Source of the DNA: a virus
DNA: 64,000 nt
IMG/VR virus record: IMGVR_UViG_3300035664_000005
Span: 36,946 to 100,945 of that record
Direction: 5' to 3' (one strand)
Shown here: piece by piece, positions 24,236 through 32,532 of the stretch
Numbering within the stretch: the first letter of the stretch is position 1
Layout of the letters: the number at the start of each line of letters is the position of its first letter
Position numbers and translations under genes: made by a program
The notes under the pieces: generated by a model
What the model was told of the DNA's origin: nothing
Database searches by the model: none
The model's input: the letters and a program-made list of their open reading frames with translations, nothing else

Positions 24236-27200
24236 GTCAGCCTCTTGTACCTTATCGCTCTATCTCTAAGCAAATTTTTTCTTCTTATATTTCGGTAAGC
24301 AGATTTCTCCCCAATTTTGTTGTCAGCGAAATTCAGGGCGGCACCCGAATATAGGGGCATGTGTTCTATGAACCAATGTTTTATGTAATCTCTACGGGCT
24401 TGTTCTTGGATACCACCAGAATCCATCATAAAGATTGCATCTTGGAGGGAAAGAGGTACACCAGATTTTTGTAGATCAACGAACGCTTTGACTCGTTGGT
24501 ACTCTTCATCCGTTGTAATTAAACCACTGCCACCCAAAACTTCATAAGTCCGCATTGCTGCTTTGAAGTGGCTCATCCTGTAACTATCTAGAGGTTCCTC
24601 GTTCTTAAACCCGACACGAGCCCAAATGTATTGTCCATCTTCCGCTGGACTTACTTGTGCTTCTTTAACCCCTATTTTTTCTAAATACCTGAAAGCAACA
24701 CCGTTATAAACTGTTGCCAATCCTGCTCCTTTGTCGCTATTTTTTGAAATGAAAAAACTTTGTTGATAGACGCTTGGTGGGTTTCCATTCATTTGTAATC
24801 TGCGTGTAGATGCCGCGATTCGCTCTCTCACTACCCTGCCGTCTTCATCTACTTCGTCAAACTCAACGTCAATAATTGTTTCATCAGGATTGTAGCGAAA
24901 ACGCTGCACTCGTGTCCTATAAAACTTCCCGTTTGCACCTACGATCTGGTCAAAGGTGTAAGCCTCTCGCAAATATCCCTCTTTTTGTTCGTTAGAAAGA
25001 GTCCCCCATTTTTCTGGTGTCATACGAACAAAATCAGGAAGCATATTGTTTGAATCTTCAGGATCGCCACCGTAATCAGGGAACTGAGATTCCAAATAGG
25101 TTTCAACCTCTGATGCACGTTTAGCAACTGCTTTTTCTATACTTGTGTCAATATCTGATTTAAGTTTTTCCGATGTTAGTTCTGGCGCTTCAAGTTCTTT
25201 AGGATCAACAAAGTATCCTTCCTGAAGTCTCAGAAGAGCCTTGTCAAAATCTTCTCTCAGTGAATTTCTTTGACGCATCCCGTGTTGTGCTTCGGCAATG
25301 CTAATTCTCGCCCTACCTATTTCACTGACAGCGCGGTTTATCGCTGAGGGTGACGGATTGTCCTCGTTTGATAATTTTTCAAGTTTTTCAACAGCATCTA
25401 AAATTCTTGCTCGCGCTTCTTCAATTCTAGCCAAATCGTCCGAGTCATTCCCATATCTGTAGTCGGCACGAATTTGTTCAACAGCGGCAGTGACATCTCT
25501 GCCGTCAGCAACTTGGGCTACACGTTGACTCAAATTATCAACATACGCCATTTCAAGTCGTTGTTGGGTTTCAGCAACATCATATTTGTTTTCATCAATT
25601 ACTGCAAGGACACCCGAAAGGTCTTTCACATCACTAATTTTTAGTACTGCTTGTTCCAAAAGTTTTTCTTCAATTGGATCCAACATTTTCTCAACTGGTG
25701 TGGGTCTATAGCGAAGTTGTTCAGGTGTACCTACGATTCCTTTTGGTTCCCCAACTTTGAATGCTTCCAATGGCGCCAATTTTCCTTCTTGGAACTCTTT
25801 TAAAAGTCTTTCTTCTAGTTTTACTCTCACAAGTTTTGCTTTTGCATCAGCAATATTTTCCAACTGTGCGCTTATCGGACTTTGAGTGCCGATATTTTGT
25901 TTCATGATTTCAAGTTGTTCTTTGATGGTGTTTTGATATGTGTCACGAAGAGATTCCGCTTGTTCAATCCTCGTAGCGATTTGGGCAGCGCCACCAAAAT
26001 CCCCATTAAACAGACCTGCGGTATAAGATCTTTCCCAGTTTACGAATTCATCAAGCCGTGTTTGCAGTTTTGTTTTATAAAGTTCTTTCGCTTGCAAATA
26101 CAAAATCCCGTTAGAGGAATCTAAGAGTTCATTAACATCATTATTTAATTCAGGATCATCAATATCGGCAATGGGCTGATCTGCACCAATTACTGCACGC
26201 ACAGGGACATCGGGTCTTGCTCCTTCAATACCGAAAGGGTTTTGTTGTATGACCGCGTTGATGACACGGTTTTCTTCATACATTCTTTCTCTGCCCTGTA
26301 TCGCTAACACCAGTTTTTGAATTGCTCGTTGACGTTCTTCACCTTCTAACGCGTTGAGCAATTCTCGTTTCGCGTCGCGTATTTGATTATTGAAATCGGA
26401 TGCTTTTTCCGAATTAGATGCAATGATTTGATTGAGTGCTTCAATATCCCCGTATATGCCGTCCTGCAATTGGGCTGAATTGTATATTACAGGGTTTTGA
26501 TTTTTTGCAATTTGATATTGCGAATTGATGGTATTAACTTCGGAATAATTTAGATCTTCAATGATTTTAAATTCTTCAGCAAGTTTTGGATCATTAAAAC
26601 GGCGCGGTCCTGCTGGTTGTGGTTGTGGTTGTGGTTGCTTATCTAGGGGATCGTTAACCAAGTTGCGTTGAGGTACGGGTCTGCGGCGCCATTCAATATT
26701 TGCTTCAATTTCTAATTGACGCATTTCCATCTGTTTTATTTTTTCATCAGACCCTTGTTGTGCCGCCCACGCGATCAGATACCTGTCACGCACCATGTCT
26801 CGTGCGCGTCCTCCGTTTTCTGTTCCCAAGTCTCGTTGAAGATTTAACCACGAGTCTCCTGCGTCCCTCAACCTTTTTTCAAGGGTCACCTGTAATCTTT
26901 TTTCTCTTGCCAATAGATCTTTAAGTTCGTCTAAGTTCGCGGAATTAAAATTCTGCATATTGTCGTAATTGTTGATTATGTCAAAATTGACGTTATTGAG
27001 CGCATCATTAATTTTTGCTTGATCTCGGTCTTCTTTGAAAGTTGCCTCAGGAACAAGGTACCCTCTTCTCATTGCGGGTGGTAAAAGGTTCGGTCTTGGC
27101 GGTGGAGGCTGAGGTACATCTCGTCCTTGTTCCACAATGGAAAGCGGTGTCAATTCTTCGGGGTTCGGTTTTCTTCTCTTCGGTTTATTTTCTTCTGCAT

Positions 27201-28563
27201 CAAGTCTGCGAAGTTCCTGAAGATCTGGTTCTAGTAAATCAACTTCTGGTTTTGGGCGGCGAGGTTTTACTATTTTTGGTTTGTCTTTTGCGGGTTTATC
27301 CTTACCTTCTGCCCTCAATTTTCTAGCGGCTTGCTCTCTTAATAGGAATTGGGTTCTTTCCCTGCTGACTCCGCCCTTTTTTCTTAATTCAGTTTCTATT
27401 TCTTGATCAGTCATATTCCGAATTCCCTCAGGGATCGGTTGTAGATCAACTTCATTCATCCCTTCAAAATTCACGGGCGTTATTTCTCGTTGCTCTTCCC
27501 GACGCGTTGGTGCTTTTGGTTTCTGAGTCGCTTCAACGACAGCACGACGACGACGGCGAGCAGGGGCTTCACCAGTTCTTGGCGCGCCGGGTTGAACGAG
27601 TTCTCGTTCCATTCTTCGCGCTTCTGAATCGCGAAGGTTTCCTCGTCGGCGTTGGGGTGGTTTTTTACCCCTACGGTTCAATTCTGCGTTAACTTTATCT
27701 AGCCGTTGCTTTGCGGTTAACCTTTGCGCGCTTACGGGGAGCATGCCAATCATGCCATCATCGCGAGGTTTATCTACTGCGTCTCGCAGTCTTTCAACCG
27801 ATTCCTGTGCATCTTGGTACTGTTTCTCTAAATCCTCGTCACTCATGGTGCGAAGGTTCTCTACATATGGGTCTTTGTCATCTCGTCTTGGAAGTGCAGG
27901 GGTATCACGATTTGGAATCGGACGAGTAGGACGAACAGGTGTTTCGCCAGTACGCGGTGCACCCGGCTGTTCAATTTCGCGATCAATTCTTCGTTGCTCG
28001 GATTCCCGTAGGTTCGGTGCACGCCTTCTGCGTGGAGCACGAGGAGCAGGAGTTAATTCGTTTGGTGCTTCGGGTGTGTCAACCGATGGTGGTCGTGCGA
28101 CAACAGTTCTGCGACGTTGCCCAACGAGACCTCGCGCAACGTTTCGCAGACCCCCTGTTTCTCCTCCTTCTAATCTTTCTGCAATACCTCGCAATCCCTG
28201 TTCAAGACGACCAGAACCTCTGTCTTGTGGGTTTAAGCGATTGAGAATTCTGCGTTCACGACGAGCAATACGCTCTCCTCTACGGACATCATCAACATTT
28301 TCTAACCGCTGACCGATGTCCGAAATTTGGTTGGCAATTCTTCTTGCAACACCCCAACCGCAAGACCTACCGAAACGGTCTGTGATTTGTCCGCCATATC
28401 GTGTCCCAACAGGGCAACGCCATCCGCCCCTTCGGTTAGTTCCGGGGATAGACAAACTCGGATCCCACAAAGCGCGGACTGACTTAACTTCGTAAGCCAT
28501 TGTTGACGTGTTTCTTTCACTAAGAAACGACTTGGCTTTAAAATCAACAATGTTTTGGAGCAT
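24232..28563 (-). CDS. Giant head-region protein: shared CPVGT module, Arg/Pro linkers, coiled coils, GNAT-like C-terminal domain
   Basis: A 1443-residue protein. Residues 1-90 hold the module shared with 28851 and 32533 (FKAKSFLSERNTST, then WDPSLSIPGTNRRGG, then CPVGTRYGGQ...C at 50-68, then ARRIANQI). A repeat-rich basic region follows (~90-480: GLRGIAERLEGG, NVARGLVGQRR, NLRESEQRR / NLRDSEARR with PGAPRTGE, Pro/Arg stretches), then ~600 residues of helical coiled coil. The C-terminal ~250 residues look like a GNAT acyltransferase: GAGLATVYNGVAFRYLEKIG as acetyl-CoA pyrophosphate loop and helix, and DGQYIWARVGF as the last strand. Probably packaged in the head; the acyl acceptor is unknown. 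Confidence 0.65.
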   Translation of the reverse strand: MLQNIVDFKAKSFLSERNTSTMAYEVKSVRALWDPSLSIPGTNRRGGWRCPVGTRYGGQITDRFGRSCGWGVARRIANQISDIGQRLENVDDVRRGERIARRERRILNRLNPQDRGSGRLEQGLRGIAERLEGGETGGLRNVARGLVGQRRRTVVARPPSVDTPEAPNELTPAPRAPRRRRAPNLRESEQRRIDREIEQPGAPRTGETPVRPTRPIPNRDTPALPRRDDKDPYVENLRTMSDEDLEKQYQDAQESVERLRDAVDKPRDDGMIGMLPVSAQRLTAKQRLDKVNAELNRRGKKPPQRRRGNLRDSEARRMERELVQPGAPRTGEAPARRRRRAVVEATQKPKAPTRREEQREITPVNFEGMNEVDLQPIPEGIRNMTDQEIETELRKKGGVSRERTQFLLREQAARKLRAEGKDKPAKDKPKIVKPRRPKPEVDLLEPDLQELRRLDAEENKPKRRKPNPEELTPLSIVEQGRDVPQPPPPRPNLLPPAMRRGYLVPEATFKEDRDQAKINDALNNVNFDIINNYDNMQNFNSANLDELKDLLAREKRLQVTLEKRLRDAGDSWLNLQRDLGTENGGRARDMVRDRYLIAWAAQQGSDEKIKQMEMRQLEIEANIEWRRRPVPQRNLVNDPLDKQPQPQPQPAGPRRFNDPKLAEEFKIIEDLNYSEVNTINSQYQIAKNQNPVIYNSAQLQDGIYGDIEALNQIIASNSEKASDFNNQIRDAKRELLNALEGEERQRAIQKLVLAIQGRERMYEENRVINAVIQQNPFGIEGARPDVPVRAVIGADQPIADIDDPELNNDVNELLDSSNGILYLQAKELYKTKLQTRLDEFVNWERSYTAGLFNGDFGGAAQIATRIEQAESLRDTYQNTIKEQLEIMKQNIGTQSPISAQLENIADAKAKLVRVKLEERLLKEFQEGKLAPLEAFKVGEPKGIVGTPEQLRYRPTPVEKMLDPIEEKLLEQAVLKISDVKDLSGVLAVIDENKYDVAETQQRLEMAYVDNLSQRVAQVADGRDVTAAVEQIRADYRYGNDSDDLARIEEARARILDAVEKLEKLSNEDNPSPSAINRAVSEIGRARISIAEAQHGMRQRNSLREDFDKALLRLQEGYFVDPKELEAPELTSEKLKSDIDTSIEKAVAKRASEVETYLESQFPDYGGDPEDSNNMLPDFVRMTPEKWGTLSNEQKEGYLREAYTFDQIVGANGKFYRTRVQRFRYNPDETIIDVEFDEVDEDGRVVRERIAASTRRLQMNGNPPSVYQQSFFISKNSDKGAGLATVYNGVAFRYLEKIGVKEAQVSPAEDGQYIWARVGFKNEEPLDSYRMSHFKAAMRTYEVLGGSGLITTDEEYQRVKAFVDLQKSGVPLSLQDAIFMMDSGGIQEQARRDYIKHWFIEHMPLYSGAALNFADNKIGEKSAYRNIRRKNLLRDRAIRYKRLT
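28300..28467 (-). repeat. Copy 1 of shared WDPSLSIPGT-CPVGT-ARRIA module
   Basis: Codes for residues ~33-88 of the 1443-residue protein; nearly identical in protein and visibly similar in DNA to copies at 31518-31685 and 34783-34950. Two Cys 18 residues apart flank a Gly-rich turn, and a helix with paired Arg follows. Confidence 0.85.
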
Positions 28564-28832
28564 TACTCCCCGATTTTTGCTTTGGCGATCGCTAAATTGT
28601 CCTCAGAGTATGACATCACTTGATACTCAAAACGAGAAGCAGACTTAATCCACCAACTAACAGGGTCAGTTATTTTACCTCTTTTTAATGCGTCGCCGTA
28701 ATCGCTTTTAGGGTCATCAATGTATTTTTGGATTTGTTTACCAGTTTCACCAGCACCAAAAATCTCTACATCTTTTCCATCGCACGAAATACCAAAATCG
28801 TGATTTGTTACTATCGCTATTGATGCTTTCAT
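28563..28832 (-). CDS. Hypothetical 89-residue protein
   Basis: A small soluble protein between two giant head-operon genes; its TAA stop overlaps the ATG of the 1443-residue gene (TAATG). It contains VTNHDFGISCDGKDVEIFGAGETG and DPVSWWIKSASRFEYQV, suggesting a small alpha/beta fold. No family recognised. Similar small genes (32184, 36758) alternate with the giant genes and may be their chaperones or antidotes; this is only a positional idea. Confidence 0.55.
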   Translation of the reverse strand: MKASIAIVTNHDFGISCDGKDVEIFGAGETGKQIQKYIDDPKSDYGDALKRGKITDPVSWWIKSASRFEYQVMSYSEDNLAIAKAKIGE

Positions 28833-28850
28833 AAAGTTTTTTCCATTTCT

Positions 28851-31800
28851 TTAACGAAGAATTTCATTCATCAGACCGTCAACGAATCTTGTGTCACCCA
28901 ATTGAGCCAAGTTATACTCTAAATTCTCGCGTCTTTCAGTTTTCATCGTGTCTTCCACCGCATCATAAACAGCGTCAACTTGATCCAATTGATCAAAAGA
29001 ATCTGCTATTGCTTTTCTTGCTGTGGCTATAGTTTCTTGAAGTTCTTTCTTAATCGCTTGCGTTTCTCGTATCTTGTCTTGACCTTGTAAGCCACTCAAA
29101 CGCTTCTTATACCCCTGCCAAGGTCTTGGATCCATACCGTGAACAAATCCAAAATAATTTACCAATTCCGCTGCTGTTTTTCTTTCAAATCTTGCCCGAC
29201 CGAAATCTAAAGGAACCGCACCGTTGCCCGCAAATAAATCTCCATTGCCAGCGTGCCTATCTCTCACATCCATTATCGCATTAAGTATCCCATTGAATAA
29301 TCGCGACTGAGGGTCGGTTATTTTGCTCGGATCATAACCTCCTGCGAGTTTACCGTCGGAGTTATTTAAAAAAATGTCCATCAAAAGGAAAGGACCTGTA
29401 TCATCTCCGCCTGCGATTCTTGGTGATCCGTTTGCAAACCCAAGATTTTTGGCAAGGATGTTCCCAATGACTTCTGCGTGCTGAGATCCAGAATTGCCGT
29501 CGTTGTAGGCGTCGTCATAGTCTTCGTCGCCAAATTTTAGAAAGTATCCTCTGCCCCATTTTTGTGGGTTTTCATCAAGCAACAAAAAGTATTGCGGACT
29601 TGTAATTCCAGAACCAACAGGCATTTTGACAAAGTCAATCCCATTTTCTTTCAGTGCCTTAACTAGGGCAATGTTTTCTTGAATTCGCTGTGGGGGCAGT
29701 GCACCTAAACCTGCTTGAACATCTGTGCCTATTCCTCTTCGGACATCAATGGTTAATTTTTCTAGTTTTGCACCAATTTGAGCGTCGTCAAGATTTGGGA
29801 AAACTTTCAGTACAGCATCTCGTATTTCTGGAGTGAGCCCTCGGCGATCAGCGAAGTTTGCTGTACGGGCTTCCAGTGCATCTAAGATAAAGTCGTCTGG
29901 AATATCTGCCAACGAACCTTTATACGCTTTTGCTTCATCTACAGTGTTGATTCCTTTGTTGCCTACTGGCACTGAAACAAATTTTCCGTCTTTGGGTTGA
30001 AGTTTTGGCATGGCGGTCTCGTGGTTGTCCGCAAGGTTGTTCATTTTTAATGCTGGTGTGTTTCCACTTTTTGGGTTTGACGGTGTTGGCGTCGGCGCTT
30101 TAGATGTGGTTGATTTCGCATTTACCGCTTGTCGGAGTTTTCTGTGTTGTTCGCTAACTTTTCGTAAATCATCCATCACACCGACATCAGGACGCTGCCC
30201 CATTTGTCGTATTAATTTTATCTGTCCTCTTTTGTCATCTTCAATGCCTTCTACAAGACTAATCAGGTCGCTCAATTCGGTTTTTGAAACTGCTTTTGGT
30301 TGAAGCAAAATTGCTTTAACCTGTTTGTCAAATTCTTCACCCCACACATAGTTTGGGTCGCTCTTTATTTGTTTGATTGCTTCAGTGACAGCATCGCGAG
30401 CGGCTTTTTCTTCTGTGACTTTGTTTCGTTTATTCCGTTTAACTGGTTTTGCTGGCGCTGGTTCGGGAACGTCGTCAGGTGTTGGTTTGCGTGTTGCGCT
30501 ACGACCTGCACCTTGTGCCGTTGCTTGTCTGCGACGACCACGATTGTTTCGCGGACGACGAGGTTTTGGTGTTGGTGGTTCAAAATCTTGTGGTGCGTTA
30601 CGTCCGTGAGCATTTTTCCAAGCGTCACGAAGATTAGATTTATTGATTGCGTACCATTCACGGCGTGTCAGCATTCCAGCGTTTCCGCCACCTTCACGAA
30701 TTTCACGAACGCGTTTTGCGTACTCGTCATATTTTCGTAATACGTAAGGTTTGAAGTCTTCTGATGCTAAGGCGTCTGATGCGTCTCGTGCTGTGAGTAC
30801 ATCAACATTTTCTGCTTGTGGTGCAACGCGTGGGCGTGCCTGTGGGCGTTTTCCTGCTGGTGCTGGTCGTTTCGTAGGGCGTGGTTTCGGTGCAGGATTG
30901 TTTCTACCGTTCAAAAATGCTTTACCCGCCGTCGTTACCTCTAGGGTGTATTTTGCTCTGTCGGGATCAAAAACCCCACCTGCTGGAGTGTCGTTCTTTT
31001 TTTTACGAAGGAAACCTTTTTTGACTAATCGTTTAATGATTGGTTCATCTTCCGTAGTGACGCCTACCCAATCGTCCCAAACAGCACCAGTCCCCCCGTC
31101 GGGATGTGCTTCAAGAACGCGTTGTAGAAAATCTCGGTCTTCCTTTTCTTCGCGCAGATTTTTTTTCGGTGCCTTTGGCGTGGGCGCTGTTTCAGGGATT
31201 ACATCACGACGCCTATTACGAGGAACTCGTGCTGGAGATTCTGCTTCAGGCATAGTCTCTGTGACTCGCCTTTTTGGAACCCGTCGTTGCCCAACAAGAC
31301 CGCGTGCGACATTTCGCCAACCGCCGTCAATGTCATTTGCTTCTGCAACTCCGCCACGACCTACTTGTGGTTTTGGTGCATCCCCGCCTTCAAGACGCTC
31401 AGCGATACCGCGTAAGCCTCCTTCAACACGACCAGTCTCAGGAACTCCGCCAAGCCTTCTCATCATTCGTGCATTACGACGATCAAGACGACGCTTCCGT
31501 TTGTCATCATCTCGTTGTTCTAGTCGTTCACCGATATCTGCAATTTGGTTTGCAATACGGCGTGCTATACCCCATCCACATGAGCGTCCGAACCTGTCGG
31601 TGATTTGTCCGCCGTATCTTGTTCCTACAGGGCAACGAAAGCCCCCACGACGATTAGTTCCGGGTATAGAAAGACTTGGATCCCAAATAGCGCGAACACC
31701 TTTGATTTCAAAATGTGCTGATGAACGAGTTTGATCCGATATGAAAGAAGACGCTTTGAAAGTAAGAACATTTTTGAACTCCTCATTAGAAAACTCAGAC

Positions 31801-32105
31801 AGTAAAACTTCAGAGATTGACAGAACAGGGAGTGTTTCTAATTCTTTTTTTACGAGAGAAATATTTGCAACTTTTTTCTGTGATGCCATCCCTGAAGGGC
31901 TTGGTCCTTCAATGATTTTTGATGCGTCCATTGTTTGAACTAGTTCAGGTTTAGTGATTGGTGTTTTGCCATATTCTTCGCGCAACATTTTGGCGAGGTC
32001 TTTTGCAGGCTCAGACATAGGTTCAAAAGTGGAACCCTGAGGTGTTGATGTGACAACCATGAAAGGGGTCTCGTCGCGATTTTTGATAACAAAAACTAAC
32101 TTCAT
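28851..32105 (-). CDS. Giant head-region protein with shared CPVGT module and C-terminal kinase domain
   Basis: A 1084-residue protein. An extra ~110-residue N-terminal domain precedes the module (FKASSFISDQT, WDPSLSIPGTNRRGG, CPVGTRYGG at ~158-166, ARRIANQI). Basic linkers follow, with GLRGIAERLEGG and NVARGLVGQRR as in the 1443-residue protein, a winged-helix-like stretch (~345-420) and long Arg/Pro-rich regions. The C-terminal ~350 residues form a HipA/PI3-4K-like kinase: YFLKFG (ATP-binding Lys), HAEVIGNILAKNLGF (Glu helix), DVRDRHAGN (catalytic loop near 945) and LDFGRARF (metal-binding DFG). All key residues are present, so activity is likely. Substrate unknown; possibly injected with DNA to phosphorylate host proteins. 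Confidence 0.7.
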   Translation of the reverse strand: MKLVFVIKNRDETPFMVVTSTPQGSTFEPMSEPAKDLAKMLREEYGKTPITKPELVQTMDASKIIEGPSPSGMASQKKVANISLVKKELETLPVLSISEVLLSEFSNEEFKNVLTFKASSFISDQTRSSAHFEIKGVRAIWDPSLSIPGTNRRGGFRCPVGTRYGGQITDRFGRSCGWGIARRIANQIADIGERLEQRDDDKRKRRLDRRNARMMRRLGGVPETGRVEGGLRGIAERLEGGDAPKPQVGRGGVAEANDIDGGWRNVARGLVGQRRVPKRRVTETMPEAESPARVPRNRRRDVIPETAPTPKAPKKNLREEKEDRDFLQRVLEAHPDGGTGAVWDDWVGVTTEDEPIIKRLVKKGFLRKKKNDTPAGGVFDPDRAKYTLEVTTAGKAFLNGRNNPAPKPRPTKRPAPAGKRPQARPRVAPQAENVDVLTARDASDALASEDFKPYVLRKYDEYAKRVREIREGGGNAGMLTRREWYAINKSNLRDAWKNAHGRNAPQDFEPPTPKPRRPRNNRGRRRQATAQGAGRSATRKPTPDDVPEPAPAKPVKRNKRNKVTEEKAARDAVTEAIKQIKSDPNYVWGEEFDKQVKAILLQPKAVSKTELSDLISLVEGIEDDKRGQIKLIRQMGQRPDVGVMDDLRKVSEQHRKLRQAVNAKSTTSKAPTPTPSNPKSGNTPALKMNNLADNHETAMPKLQPKDGKFVSVPVGNKGINTVDEAKAYKGSLADIPDDFILDALEARTANFADRRGLTPEIRDAVLKVFPNLDDAQIGAKLEKLTIDVRRGIGTDVQAGLGALPPQRIQENIALVKALKENGIDFVKMPVGSGITSPQYFLLLDENPQKWGRGYFLKFGDEDYDDAYNDGNSGSQHAEVIGNILAKNLGFANGSPRIAGGDDTGPFLLMDIFLNNSDGKLAGGYDPSKITDPQSRLFNGILNAIMDVRDRHAGNGDLFAGNGAVPLDFGRARFERKTAAELVNYFGFVHGMDPRPWQGYKKRLSGLQGQDKIRETQAIKKELQETIATARKAIADSFDQLDQVDAVYDAVEDTMKTERRENLEYNLAQLGDTRFVDGLMNEILR
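31518..31685 (-). repeat. Copy 2 of shared WDPSLSIPGT-CPVGT-ARRIA module
   Basis: Codes for residues ~141-196 of the 1084-residue protein. Differs from copy 1 mainly at Ile for Leu before WDPSL, Phe for Trp before the first Cys, and Ile for Val before ARRIA. Confidence 0.85.
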
Positions 32106-32183
32106 TGGGTGCTTTCCATGATCGGGAAGGGTTTAACAGACCTTCTATACCGTGTAGTGGTATCGCCTATCAAATATTAGCAC

Positions 32184-32510
32184 TTATTTTGCTGAGTATT
32201 TTTTGCTGTATTCATCTATTTCTGCCACTAATTCGTTGACGCGATTTTTAGGCACATCCTCATTGGTGACAAATTTATAATCCTTTGGATCGCTTTGTGA
32301 ACCTCTATGGTCTAAAAGGCTGACGACCATGCCCTTATCCTCAAACATTCCCGCATTATTAGGGTTGTCTGAGTGTGTTCGGATGCGGAGACCGTTGTGT
32401 TTGGATGCCCTAGAGACTTTGTACCAAATCCATTTATTTTCATCATAATGGACGACAAGTTGGTGCAACTCTGTCTGAATCCGTGACTCGTAAGTTATTG
32501 GAAAACCCAT
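32184..32510 (-). CDS. Hypothetical 108-residue protein
   Basis: Small acidic/basic mixed protein (HQLVVHYDENKWIWYKVSRA, then a C-terminal helix VNELVAEIDEYSKKYSAK) between two kinase-bearing giant genes. No recognised family. The ATG follows TAGAAT plus six bases, the leaderless spacing seen elsewhere, although a weak GAAGG also lies 12 bases upstream. Confidence 0.55.
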   Translation of the reverse strand: MGFPITYESRIQTELHQLVVHYDENKWIWYKVSRASKHNGLRIRTHSDNPNNAGMFEDKGMVVSLLDHRGSQSDPKDYKFVTNEDVPKNRVNELVAEIDEYSKKYSAK

Positions 32511-32516
32511 AGTTAT

Positions 32517-32522
32517 ATTCTA
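32517..32522 (-). promoter_or_regulatory. Possible internal promoter -10 box before 32184-32510
   Basis: Minus-strand TAGAAT, six bases, ATG. It lies in the 22-base gap after the 837-residue gene; being in AT-rich sequence it may be chance. Confidence 0.25.
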
Positions 32523-32532
32523 CCTTCAGACA

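Noticed and set aside
27743-28312. Plus-strand frame of 189 codons, and a similar one at 34256-34873
   Set aside because: Both are antisense shadows of the basic linker repeats of the giant proteins; their mutual similarity comes from the repeats on the minus strand.
30751-31734. Long plus-strand open frame (327 codons) opposite the 1084-residue protein gene
   Set aside because: It mirrors the Arg/Pro-rich coding of the minus-strand gene (few stop codons arise in GC-biased Arg codons), has no ribosome binding site and gives Arg/Ser/Phe-rich low-complexity protein.
32145-32162. Inverted repeat ATACC...GGTAT upstream of the 1084-residue protein gene as operator or terminator
   Set aside because: Five-base arms in AT-rich sequence are expected by chance at this scale and there is no T-run.
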